From Parapristionchus giblindavisi (taxonomy: Eukaryota > Nematoda > Chromadorea > Rhabditida > Diplogasteridae): DNA of 64,000 bases. Numbering within the stretch: position 1 is the stretch's first letter; each line of letters starts with the position of its first letter. The position numbers were made by a program, and so were the translations under genes. The stretch spans positions 124,001-188,000 of the forward strand of contig CALSFV010000079.1 of assembly GCA_943737045.1 (NCBI GenBank). The letters are read 5' to 3'. A model generated the notes under the pieces. The model saw nothing but the letters and a program-made list of their open reading frames with translations. It ran no database searches and was not told the DNA's origin. Shown in pieces: positions 35,461-46,085 of the stretch.

Positions 35461-35795
35461 GTATAGACCACCAAACGATCCCATAACTCTTCTCATTTCG
35501 TAGTCTGTAACTCTTTTGTAGTAATAGTCTTGCGCTATTTATCGGGCAACTTGTGGACCCCATAAAGCTGAGAAGAGCCGGGATGGAATTTGACGAAGTT
35601 GGTCAACCCCTTCCCGACTTTGGCTCGGCTATCGAAGTGCTGTCCTTTGAGGAAGTGACAGTGGCCCGAAACCAGATGGCTGTCAGAGGGGGGGGGGAAA
35701 GGTTGGGCGAACACGGTGGGTGGAACTCTCCCAACTTAAAGTGGCCATATGACAATAATAATAATAATATTTATGCGTTTTGCAAGAAAACACGG

Positions 35796-36160
35796 TATGA
35801 CATAGGAATAATTGACCTGAATCAGTTTTCGATGCTGATTACGAATCCGTTTTCAAACGTTGCCCAATCGAGCTGAGATTTGAGAAAATCGATATTAAAA
35901 TTCGCTAGTTATTCGGAAATTCGTGAGGCTTCTTATATTAACCATCCCAATGCGTTCATAAACTCATCTGTCAATTATCCAAACATCTCCTACTGTAATT
36001 TAGTGGATATTGTAGGTAAGTTGCGAATTTTCGAATCAAATAGTCAAATTTCGAGATCGGTTTTCTCGAATCTCAGCTCTATTGGGCAACGTTTAAAAAC
36101 GGATTCGTAATCAGCATCGAAAACTAATTCAGGTCAATTATTCCCATGTCATATGGCCAC
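35796..36160. repeat. Palindromic element inside the mariner
   Basis: Arms of about 95 bases: AATAATTGACCTGAATCAGT on the left, ACTAATTCAGGTCAATTATT on the right. The centre is unrelated. Confidence 0.75.
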
Positions 36161-36161
36161 C

Positions 36162-36282
36162 TTAAAGGGACCGAAACCTTTGTCAATGGTCTCTTCATTG
36201 CGCACACTGTTTCTCTGTTCTCTAACAACGAGAGAACGTAGACCGTCAAAGAGACCGTTGACAAAGGTGTCAGTCCCTTTAA
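36162..36282. repeat. MITE family Y inside the mariner
   Basis: TTAAAGGGACCGAAACCTTT ... TGTCAGTCCCTTTAA. It interrupts the transposase frame. Confidence 0.75.
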
Positions 36283-37065
36283 ATTGAGAGAGTTCCCTTG
36301 TGAGTAACATACACTTGTGCGGTTATAGTATAGCCTTACGGTAGCAGCTCTCAAGTAACTCCTTTGGAGCTCCACCAAACCCAAAGCATTACTTTCCTTT
36401 TTTGAAGATCTTATTTGAGCTCGTCTACTGACGCCTCGTTTGCATCGACCCATTCGCGCCTATGCTCATCATATTCGTAGAGGATCCACATATCATACCC
36501 AGTGACTACATGACTTGGCGAATCGGCGTCGAAGGGTTAGCAGAGACACTGCTACATCAACCCTCCGACCCTGTTCCAAATCGGTCAACTTGAGAGGAAC
36601 CCATCGTTCGAGTTTTAACACCTTTCCGATCGTCGCCATTCCTCGAAGGGTAGTCGATTGATCAGTCCCCAGGGTAGTCCTTACATCACAGGTGGTTAGA
36701 TACGGATCATCGTCAGTTTCTTTAAGCAGCTTGTCCAAGTCCAACGATCATAGTCAGCCATGGAAAGTCCCCTTTTCTCAAACCTGGAGAACCAAAGTAT
36801 TACCATGGGCTTACAGGGTGCCTTGGCGATGTATAGTTCTGCTATGCAGCGTTGAGTCTCATGATGTTGCAGAGGTGAATTCGATCGGGGATGAAAACAT
36901 GATTCATTCTCAGTCGATTGACGATATGACGCGAAAACAACCCTAGACAGGGGGAGAAAAGGGTCCGTCGAGCGAGTAGAGACCCCAGTGATAAACATCA
37001 ATAGAAATATGCCTCGTATACGAGGGACCAAGGCTTTGCAAAGCTACTTAAGCATCAACCTAATA

Positions 37066-37765
37066 ATATGACGGCGCTTGCGAAAGAATCAACTAAAATA
37101 AGTGAAATCTGGCACAGTCAAAAAATCAAATTTTGGGGATCGGGGTTCTCAAGCGTGCTGATGATGATTGTTATGTTCATTTTGCACATAGATCCACCGT
37201 TGTGACCAGACGACGTCGCGTTGAAATAGCGTTTTTAGTGATTTCTCGTCACACTATGATGCTGAAATTTGCAGACTGTACCCTCCGGGGCAGCATTTGA
37301 TGGCGATAACGTCTGTCTAATTCATTTTTCATGAAAAAGTTTCATGAATTTTCAAAAATGGAATTTCTGTCAAAAAAAGTAATTTTGCAGTTGAAATGGA
37401 GGCAAGAGGCGAGAGAGTGTGGTGATACGAGAGAGCAGAGAGGCAGGGGAGGCGACCAGCATGGAAAGGAAGGGGGTGGACGGGATTGTTTCTCTCTGCT
37501 CTCTCGCACGACTACACTCTCTCGCCTCTTGCCTCCACTTCAATGACAAAATGACTACACTTAAAGTTGATTTTCTCAAAAATCACTGCCCCAAATTGGC
37601 TGAAATTTTTTCCATGGGATTCGGAAACCATTGCGGTCCGATCTATGTATCTCGCAACAATATCTTTTGCCTTTGACAGAAATTCCTTGATAACCCCGAT
37701 CCCTAAAATTTGATTTTTTGACTGTGCCGGCACTTGGTCGAGTCTTACGCAAACGGCCTCATATA
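37066..37765. mobile_element. Palindromic DNA element, relative of 15186-16205
   Basis: Ends are ATATGACGGCGCTTGCGAAA and CTTACGCAAACGGCCTCATA. The interior contains GGAGGCAAGAGGCGAGAGAG and its inverse. It landed directly beside the mariner terminus. Confidence 0.75.
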
Positions 37766-39116
37766 AGCAAGTATATTCGACAAAATTATGAAGATCTTGC
37801 CTGATACACAAGATCCATCTCCCGACTTCGTCTAAGAGCTGAAGTTGCGTCAAGACGCGTCTGAAATTTGCGACTGTGCGATAGAAGATGAATCCAACAA
37901 ACCTTGCTTAATCCGAAATGAATTCGCAGAATGAATAAAATGTCAAGCACTGCGACAATACAGACGAAGATACTGTTCTTTAGAAAGTCTCCATACCTGT
38001 AAAAGTGAACTCCACTCCTCAACTTTTTGTGTATTATGTTTCTATAGACTGAGCGGATAGTAAAATGAGCTCTGACTGTGCCTTTAACGGGGGGGGGGGT
38101 AATTGGGCTATCAGCACGCATTTCGTTCCCGTTGTGTATGTAATTGTTTCACAACAATCAAATATACACACCATTTAATATAATAACAGATGGTAGTATC
38201 TCGAAAAATGTAAAACCACGTTCCATTTGGTATATAGAACGAACAATCGACTGCAAATATATTATTCAAAACTGATCATTTCATAAATTAAGGGAAAGTG
38301 AAATGAAATACTGACTGAAAATCATTGCAACTGTCTCGTATACCGTCCCAAAGGTCCAATAGATCAAAATGAGTCCAATTGTTTTCGAGTTACTATAATT
38401 ACATTAATTTAGACAATGAAAAAAAGCTGAACAGGGGTGGTATTCTTTTGTCGATTTCGGCAATGCCGAGTGACAAAAAGGAGGAGAGTTTCGTATTTTT
38501 TCATTTATTTTCAGTTTCTTTTGTAAATTACCTGAACAAGTAAGGATATTTGAATGGGAAGTAGACAGCACAAAATCGATTGATCGATATGCAAACATGG
38601 GACATTCCACATATCTCAAAGCGTCTTTTTTCTTCTTTTATGCACGGCACTGACATTAAATACTAAGTGAAAAAACAGTTCAAATAATTCATTATTCACG
38701 TTTTGTTTTTCTGTGACTGAATGAGCCTAGATATACAAATTTGAAAAGGCGTATTTAATATTATCATGTATACCTCGTAAAAGAGAAGCAAGGCGAATCC
38801 GAAATGGTGCGATACATCGTAGAGGCTCTTGTCTTGACTTTAAAAAAATGCTTATCTAATATTTTAATACCGTGTAGTTATTTCATACAAATATCGGCAT
38901 CAATTTTTAAAAATTGTTTTACAATAAATAAATAAATAAATTCATATATTTTAATCCATGATATAATATTCAAAATTTCTCACAGAAATATGCATGGCAC
39001 AACGAAAAATACAAATATCCCTTGATGAAAGCAATCCGCTAATGCCTGTAATAGGATAAAGGTTGTCATTACAAATGCACCGTCATTATGCAGAGTGCGC
39101 GAGAAAATCATTTCTA

Positions 39117-39321
39117 GTCCGTATAAAATGTACTTGTGTCCTTGCTACTGAATGCTAACAGAGAAAGAACTATCGATGAACTCCTAACTTTTCCTCCATT
39201 CCTTCCTCGCTCTCTCTGATCTACGTACTATCTCACTTGTGCACTCTCTCTAAACACATTTTGGCAGTGGCTGGCTACTCCAGTACCAAATAAACAAGGG
39301 TATTTTATACAGGCAAATAGC
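39117..39321. repeat. MITE family X in Srx-like copy 2
   Basis: GTCCGTATAAAATGTACTTG at the left and ACAAGGGTATTTTATACAGG at the right, in the first intron. Confidence 0.7.
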
Positions 39322-39730
39322 GCTATTTCTATTCACGATATGCATAACGTGTTTGTCTTTTATTTCTCATGAATTTCTTAAAATGAATTGTGTTCTATAA
39401 GAACGTTTACCTGACTAAAAGTGAGAATTCCGAACGAGTTCTTTAGAGATGGCATCATTCTAAGAAAGAATACAACGGTTAGGTTGCACAAGAGTCCCAT
39501 AACGGCTATCTAAATGGCGAAATATTCGAAAGTCGACGAATGGTATATTACCGGAAATAGTAAACAAGCAGCTAGTTGATAATCAGCGATCATCTGAAAT
39601 CTTTATTTGGTTAGTGAGTAATTTAAAAAAATTTAACATGCGCAGCATGATATATTATGAAAACAGCCACAGTTTCTCAATGTATAATAGTTAGTTTAGT
39701 TGTTGCAATATTAATTAATTATTTTGGTAG

Positions 39731-39990
39731 GCGTGGTTCACACGATACTAAGTCCGATGAGAACCGATGAATGAGAGCCGACTGGATGAGAACTATTTGC
39801 ATATGAGGGATAAGCCTTGTCCACGGTCTCTTCAACACTCTACGCTCTCTCGTTGTTAGATAACAAATAAATGGAGTGCGCGATGAAGAGTAGATGGAGT
39901 GAGGTCACCCTCCCTTTAATGAATAGACAAAGTATGTGAATGGTTATCATCCATTCGTTTCTCATCCGACCTAGTGCAGTTCGCACGATT
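39731..39990. repeat. Palindromic element split by a MITE family Y copy
   Basis: Outer arms are TCACACGATACTAAGTCCGAT and, inverted, CCGACCTAGTGCAGTTCGCA. The middle, 39805-39919, is a MITE Y copy with a damaged left end. Confidence 0.6.
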
Positions 39991-40138
39991 AAATAAGTTA
40001 GACACGTGGGAAAATCAAAAATGCAAAATAATTAAATTTACAGAATTTAATTGCACTAACAAATCGCATTTTCATTGCATATCAATGGATGAGTTTCTTA
40101 AAGAAAAAATCTTTCAACTGGATTAGCGATATCGATGT

Positions 40139-40275
40139 TTCTGTTTATCAACATAATATTACTGGTGGTAGCGAAGATTAGTTAATAAATACCGAATCTT
40201 AGGTCTCGATAGTGACTAATATTATGTCATCTAATCCAGCACAAATTATACACATCCCATCTGTTTGCATATGAA
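40139..40275 (-). promoter_or_regulatory. Duplicated upstream element of Srx-like copy 2
   Basis: Same element as at 31625 and 44484. On the plus strand AAGATTAGTTAATAAATACC followed by GAATCTTAG forms an imperfect inverted repeat. Confidence 0.45.
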
Positions 40276-40874
40276 TTAAATTAGTAATATTAATAGATGT
40301 ACAAGAATGCACTTTAAAGGGACCGGGAAACGAAAAAACAAGTTGATCTCATATAAAAGAGCTTGAAATTCTGTTTCGAAATATATACATCTTATATCAT
40401 AAGAATTCTCTGGTAAGGAGAACGGCGCAGTTAAAAAACTACAGTCTGCTCCAGATAGTGGGAGCCTTTTCCTAATTGCCACACCAACGCTTTGGATACG
40501 ATTTGAAATTCAATAATTTGATGATAATTCTATCCGCAGTAGGGAATTATGAAGAATAAAACTCAATAATGGGCTATTTTGAGCTTTTCAATGGAGTTAG
40601 CATACTGTAGTTCGGAAACCTCGCCCGTGGTGTGGAGCACGCTACAGTAATCCAACTTCTTACCAGAGCGTATTTTCAAACTTTCAAATACATATTTCTG
40701 AATAGTTCTTTGAGCTTATCAACATGAGATCAACTATTTTAACTATTTCGAATCGAAATTTTTCGATGCCAGCTGCCTTTAAATATATATTTTTTCCAGA
40801 AGAGCTCCGTGAGAAGAGAAGACGAAACAAGAACGGTACAACAATTGCAATCATCACTCGAAAGTATCAAACAC

Positions 40875-40925
40875 AAAGAAGAAAGCTCGTGTCGGTAATT
40901 GAATCCGTGACGAGCTTTCTTCTTT
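40875..40925. other. Perfect 16-bp hairpin
   Basis: AAAGAAGAAAGCTCGT (40875-40890) and its exact reverse complement (40910-40925) around a 19-base loop. It sits between Srx-like copies 2 and 3. A short palindromic repeat or a structured RNA are both possible. Confidence 0.6.
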
Positions 40926-41175
40926 ATATTTTTGCAGGCATGATTTTTGAATTATAGTAAATTTCTGCGTTGCAATGCCAATTTAGGTCCTGTCAATATT
41001 AAGGCATGTTTGGATCATTTCAAGTGTGGAAATGTGTATGTGGTGTAATTTGCGAGATTCCAATTTACAAGATCATCATGCCGGCCAACAAACTTTACAC
41101 AAAACCACTATATATCATTATCATGAATGCGAAGAGGCTCGGATCTGATTGATAAACCTATGAATATAAAACCGT

Positions 41176-41792
41176 TTATTGCGGTAGATTGCTATTTATG
41201 GTACCAGTTGGAATCACAGAAATGCTATGGGCCTTGCAAATTTGCCTCCGAAAGTCGCGATTGCAAACCAGCACTATGAATCTGAAAAAAAAACTTGATT
41301 TATAGATTTATCGATTGATTCTTCGCAAATTAAACGCAAATTCAAATTTCGTGTATAAATTTTCGACTTTCCGGGTACTTTTTTAACATCGCCGAGTTTT
41401 CCACTATTTCTTAACGAGCCATTATAGCGTACCCGTCCATAGCGTTGACAAGACACCACGACACCGTAGTTAGTGCGTAGGCTTCCCATTTGTTTCGCGC
41501 ATATCCGGAGAGTAGAAAATATGTGATCAATTCCGTGATAAAGAATATACCCTGGAGAGCCGCCTGTAATAAGCAATTGACGTTTATTTATTTTAGTATT
41601 AACCGTATAAAATACACTTGTTCATTTGGTACGAGAGCAGCCAGCCACATCCACAATGTGTTTCTACCTTTAGAGAGGGGGAGTGAGATAGTACGTAAAT
41701 CAGAGAGAGCGAGGTAGAAAGGGAGGATATAGTAGGGTTCTTTCTCTGTGTTGCAGCCAGTAGCAGGGCAATAATACAAGCAAAATTTTTCG

Positions 41793-41860
<68 letters not shown>

Positions 41861-44117
41861 ATATATATATATATATATATATAATGTCTTCCATTTTATT
41901 TCTTTGTTTTTACTTTGTTATATAATAAATATATTTGAAAATAGCGAGAAGAATTTGCCTGATAGACAAGATTCATCTGACGACTTCTTCTAAGCGCTGA
42001 AGCTGCGTCAAGATTCTTAAATTAGAGTGTATGCGGCGAAATTATTGATCTATCAACAAACTTTATTTAATCCGTAATGAATACGCAAAATGGATGAAAT
42101 ATCAAGCACGGCGACTATCAAGACGAATATACTGTTCTTTAGGAAGTCACCGTACCTGTAAAAGTTTCCATATGAATGTAAATGGAAATTATTAATTAAT
42201 TAATTTTTTTTGTTTATTTATGTTATTTAAATTTTGTTAATCGTAAAGCGATCTCAGGGCATCGTATAAAATAATTTTTTAATCAGTGGCCGTATGCAAG
42301 AACAGTTTTCCGGGAAAATGTGACGTCATTAGTTTTTCACAAAATTTTTTTTTCACATTTTCCCGGAAAACGGTTTTCCCGCCATTCTTGCATACGGCCA
42401 CAGAATACATATGCATTACCATTGTAAATAATAGCAGATTGGAGTATCTCGAAAGATGTAAAACCACGTCCCATGAGGTATATAAAACTCACAGTCGGCT
42501 GGAAATATATTTTACCACATTAATTTGTTTTCTAAACTAATTTTGATGATTGAATTATATGTATTAAAGATGGTGGCCCGCGAATATTCATGCCAATCAC
42601 TACACCCCTCTTGTGCGAATGCAAAGTGATATGCGAAATCTATTGCCGAATTTCTTCAATATTTCAATATTGTTCATGAAAATATTCGTGGAAACCACCT
42701 TTAATGTGAAATAATAATGCGGTTCTGCAGAGAGAGTTCTTTACATATAAATACTGACTGAAATTCATTGCAACGGTCTCGTACACTGTCCCGAATGTCC
42801 AATAGATCAAAACGAGTCCAATAGTATTCGATTTACTATAATTAGAGTAATTTACGTAACAAAAAGACAGAAATTCTAACAGAGAAAAAGATAGAAATTT
42901 CAATTTCATTTGTAAATTACCTGAACAAGGAAGCATATTTTAATGGGAAGTAGACAGCACAAAATCGATTGATCGATATGAAAACATGAGACATTCCGCA
43001 TATCTGAAAACATCTTTTTTCTTATTAACCTTTTTTTTTACTTTTGCAATGACAATTTTTGCAGTTAAACGCTCTTTGTAAAGATTTTAAATGCAGGGTT
43101 ACCACTGAATATGGAGTAACAAAAAAACCACGTTCACATTCCATTCAAATTATTCGTAATCATGATAAGTTATGAAACAAAACAGATAAGACTTCACATA
43201 CAATTTTTAAACTCAAATACATGATTAAATACCTCGTAAAATAGAAGTAAAGCGAATCCAAAATGATGTGATACATCGTAGAGGTTCTTGTCTTGACTGA
43301 AAAAAAGCTTGTACAATAATTTGAAACATCGTGTTGTGAGTTATTGTAAAAATCTAAACATCAATTTATAATATTGAATATTTCTCACAGGAATATGCAT
43401 GGCACAACGAAAAACACAAATATCCCTTGATGACAGCAGTCAGCTAATGCCTGTAATAAAAGCAAAGGTTGTCAATTAATATTACAAATGTACCGTAATT
43501 AAAGATAAAACCAGAGAGAATATTTTATGCGTCGTTACTTTTGTCTTAAAGGGAGCGTAACCTCTCTCAATGGTCTCTTTGACGCGCAATGCTCTCTCGT
43601 TGTGAGAGAACAGAGATATTGTGTGCGCAATGAAGAGACCATTGAGTTGGGTTACGCTCCCTTTAAGCGTCTACACCGTCGCGTAAAATGCGTTGCATTA
43701 CGCTACGTATTTTGGAATGTGTGTGGGGTCTCGTGGAAAACGCTGAATGCAGTATCTTTTTAGCTTAATTTCATGGATCATCAAGGTTTTCCATTTGGGA
43801 CCCAAAACATTCCAAAATTTCCGCCGACGAGAAATGTAACCCGGGTTCGCGTGATGAAGGATCGTAAGGCGAATGTAACGCATTAAAGGAACACCGCGAG
43901 GTTAATTTGAAATTCCGATCTGACAATGTACCTGGCTAAAAGTGAGAATACCGAAAGAGTTCTTCAGAGATGGCATCATTCTGAGAAAGAATACAACGGT
44001 TAGGTTGCACAAAAGTCCCATAACGGCTATCTGAATTGCAAAAAAAATTTTGAAGGTCGAGTAATGGAAAAGTACCGGAAATAGAATACACGCAGCTAGT
44101 TGATAGTCAGCCATCAT
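41176..44117 (-). CDS. Srx-like chemoreceptor, array copy 3 (9 exons, 287 aa)
   Basis: Minus-strand exons 44117-43932, 43450-43389, 43296-43233, 43003-42921, 42835-42755, 42155-42062, 42015-41959, 41563-41433 and 41281-41176 (TAA) join without a stop. Start is MMADYQLAAC directly after TTTCAG. Blocks match copy 1: SLKNSFGILTFSQ, ALADCCHQGIFVFF, SHVFISINRFCAVYFPLKY, YWTFGTVYETVAMNFSQ, RRSRQMNLVYQ, TVSWCLVNAMDG and VCNRDFRRQICK. The intron 41958-41564 also begins with GC (CAG|GCAAAT). Exon 7 is one codon shorter and uses a TTTAAG acceptor. Introns carry MITE X, a long AT tract, two palindromic MITE pieces and MITE Y, but exons are clean. Confidence 0.85.
41335..41428. repeat. Half of a palindromic MITE in Srx-like copy 3
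   Basis: TTTTCGACTTTCCGGGTACT through CCACTATTTCTTAACGAGCC matches the right half of the element at 45427-45610. Confidence 0.65.
41592..41785. repeat. MITE family X, right end lost
   Basis: AACCGTATAAAATACACTTG at the left with the GTACGAGAGCAGCCAGCCAC interior. It lies in the GC-AG intron of copy 3. Confidence 0.65.
41796..41882. repeat. (AT)n microsatellite
   Basis: Long AT tract with one CCT interruption, in the GC-AG intron of Srx-like copy 3. Confidence 0.9.
42287..42402. repeat. Palindromic MITE
   Basis: GTGGCCGTATGCAAGAACAG and TTCTTGCATACGGCCAC are near-perfect inverted ends; the middle GTTTTCCGGGAAAATGTGA is also mirrored. In the intron after exon 5 of copy 3. Confidence 0.8.
43546..43666. 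repeat. MITE family Y in first intron of Srx-like copy 3
   Basis: TTAAAGGGAGCGTAACCTCT and GGTTACGCTCCCTTTAA, with perfect TTAA at both ends. Confidence 0.8.
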
Positions 44118-44299
44118 CTGAAATCGCTATATGGTTAGTGATTAATTAAAAGAAAAAAATGGTACATGCGCAAAATATTTTAAAGGGAGAATATTTTCTC
44201 ATAAATATATTAAATACACGATGGTGCGATGGTTAAATAATATGCTTTAAACCAGAGATAAAGAGACTGCAAACGTTTTCAATTAAATACAACTAAACA

Positions 44300-44418
44300 A
44301 AAAAGAATAAGTGTTATCCACGGAGCATAAGACCTGAGAAATGTTATATTTAACACTTTTAGAACTCGAAAAGTGTTAAACATGACACTTTTCATGCTCC
44401 ATGGATAACACTTTTGTA
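44300..44418. repeat. Palindromic MITE
   Basis: AAGTGTTATCCACGGAGCAT and ATGCTCCATGGATAACACTT are inverted arms; the centre contains AACACTTTTAG and its inverse. Confidence 0.75.
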
Positions 44419-44483
44419 CTGTGTATAATGAAACAAGAAGACGACTGCACTGTTTCTCATTAACGTGGGCGAAGTCCAAATGT

Positions 44484-44665
44484 TTTTATATGCGACATAA
44501 CATTAGCGATGTCTGCGGAGCAAAACAAACGATGTGCAAGCAGGTTTGCTCCGAGATTCGTTAATAAATACCGAATCTCAGATCAATGAGAGTGAGTAAT
44601 GTTTTGCTATGTCACTTAATCCAGATTATACACGTCCCACCCGTTGCCACATACGAAGTACATGC
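44484..44665 (-). promoter_or_regulatory. Duplicated upstream element of Srx-like copy 3
   Basis: Contains GAGATTCG and CGAATCTC separated by 11 bases (44561-44587), a perfect 8-bp inverted repeat, in the block shared with 31625 and 40139. About 0.4 kb upstream of the ATG. Confidence 0.5.
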
Positions 44666-45179
44666 GCATGTTTTTGATGATCATGATGTGAAACGGACGC
44701 GCTCGCCATGTTTCATACGAAGAAATCGCGATGCGTCAGACAAATAGTATGATGCGGAAAGTTCAAGCGGATGTATGGATAAAAATGGATTGGAGTACAC
44801 GCGATCTGTCTGCAAAATAAAATAGATATAGAACATAAAAGACGTGCTCATATAATTAGATAATAGTATATTAAAAGTGTTAACTAGTAGGGGCGAGATT
44901 CACTGCTTTGGCCATACTCACAGAGAAAATTCTCTTACAATATGATCTGTTTTAAGAAATTGAATTCTTATAACTGAGTTTCAGAAATTGAATTTCTTAC
45001 TTTTCAAGAGGATTTTTCGGTGATATTTCTTATAATTAAGAAAATGAAAAGTAATAAATTATAAATTTAAGTAAATTTTCTGCGTGAGTAGGTTCTAGAA
45101 AGTGAATCTCTATTCTAATTTAGCAGACATATATTGAGATCTACATTTTACTGACGAGCGACCATTCATTTTTCGACAT

Positions 45180-45300
45180 TTAAAGCGATACCCTAAGCTA
45201 ATTTGAAACTCTCCGCTCTGGCCACACTCTCTCGCTTTCTTTCTATACGAGAGAGTATTGTCAATGCGGAGAGTAAAATTAGCTTTGGGTGTGCTTTTAA
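45180..45300. repeat. MITE family Z
   Basis: TTAAAGCGATACCCTAAGCT ... TGGGTGTGCTTTTAA with the full palindromic core. Confidence 0.75.
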
Positions 45301-45426
45301 GCATGCGCATGAACCAAATGAGTGATAGTTATACTACATTTAGTTCATAAGGAGTACTTTTGATATTTTTATCGCGAATGTTAATGTTGATGACACATCA
45401 TGATATTTCGCCTGGGATCAGTCTGT

Positions 45427-45610
45427 TGGCTCGTTAAAAAATAGTGGAAAACCGAAATCGGCGACTTTCCACCCGTTAAAAAAGGACCCGGAAAGTCGAA
45501 AATGGAAACACGAAATTTGAATTCGCGCGCGTTTTCGACTTTCCGGGTACTTTTTTAACGGGTGGAAAGTCGCCGATTTCGGTTTTCCACTATTTTTTAA
45601 CGAGCCATGT
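45427..45610. repeat. Palindromic MITE, complete
   Basis: TGGCTCGTTAAAAAATAGTG and CACTATTTTTTAACGAGCCA are perfect inverted ends; arms of about 85 bases match through GTCGCCGATTTCGG. TGT flanks both sides. Confidence 0.85.
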
Positions 45611-45940
45611 GTTAGACCATTAGAGGGGAAAATATATTTATGCCATGACATATCGTGCATGCTATGTTGTCCATAACATTTATTTTGTCTTTTACGTCAT
45701 ATGATGCTGAATATTGATAGATCACAAAATAAAGTTCAGAATGACACGGCAATTTGAAAACGAAATTCCTATCCTATGCGTTGCTTAGGAAATGATTATG
45801 TTAGATTGCAAATATAATAATTTAAATAGGAACTTTTTCATACGTAAGAAAGATCGTTCAGCGTGATCACGCAGGGTGGTCAACCCTGACTCCCGATAAA
45901 GACAAATTACACTAAGATTATCTTATCTTCACTTGATCCT

Positions 45941-46085
45941 GACAGATGGTCGAGAAGAGTGTTGGAATGGCACCCACAAGGGCCAAAGCGATCAAGAGAA
46001 AACCCGAATTGAGATGGAAGGATGAATTTGTGAAGATAGTCGGGCCAGGCTTTATGATCGTTGCCAGAAACACTGATCAATGGAT
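45941..46085 (+). mobile_element. LINE C-terminal tail relic
   Basis: DRWSRRVLEWHPQGPKRSR, then after a one-base shift KPELRWKDEFVKIVGPGF and VARNTDQW. It is the same W-PRG-KR-RP-RW-D module as the relic at 10022-10190. Confidence 0.6.

Larger units (their letters stand above)
34578..37063 (-). mobile_element. mariner element with nested insertions, transposase on minus strand
   Basis: Ends TTAGGTTGATGC (34578) and GCATCAACCTAA (to 37063) are inverted and flanked by TA. Minus strand from about 37000: WFSRFEKRGLSMADYD, a relic of the helix-turn-helix; KLERWVPLKLTDLEQGRR; VTGYDMWILYE; KVMLWVWWSSKGV; and, past the inserted elements, at 35780-35480 HFLKGQHFDSRAKVGKGLTN and YGVHKLPDK. Stops and frameshifts abound. 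Subtracting the hAT-like (748), palindrome (about 365) and MITE Y (121) insertions leaves about 1.25 kb, the usual mariner size. Confidence 0.8.
34220..39593 (-). pseudogene. Srx-like chemoreceptor, array copy 2, probable pseudogene
   Basis: All nine exons of copy 1 are present: 39593-39411, 39045-38984, 38837-38774, 38614-38532, 38392-38312, 37996-37903, 37860-37801, 34503-34373 and 34325-34220 (TAA). Lengths equal copy 1 except the last (106). Exon 1 has TAG at 39512-39510, codon 28, where copy 1 has CAG; this cuts translation within helix 1. A downstream in-frame ATG exists but would lose much of that helix. The GC-type intron (37800-34504) is 3.3 kb because it received a mariner and further elements. 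One acceptor (before 38837) reads AAAG instead of CAG. Apart from these the frame is open, so inactivation is recent; a sequencing error at one base is the alternative. Confidence 0.8.
39594..41175. other. Intergenic between Srx-like copies 2 and 3
   Basis: Apart from the palindrome, upstream element and hairpin listed separately, no gene is recognised. A 77-codon frame at 40724-40957 is due partly to the hairpin. Confidence 0.5.

Noticed and set aside
35553..35876. 107-codon plus-strand frame
   Set aside because: The minus strand here is the C-terminus of the mariner transposase; the plus frame is its shadow and ends in an Asn run from AAT repeats.
41274..41576. 100-codon minus frame and 41490-41717 plus frame
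   Set aside because: They read the exon of Srx-like copy 3 in the wrong frame and run through its intron; the helix-encoding frame is supported by all three paralogues.
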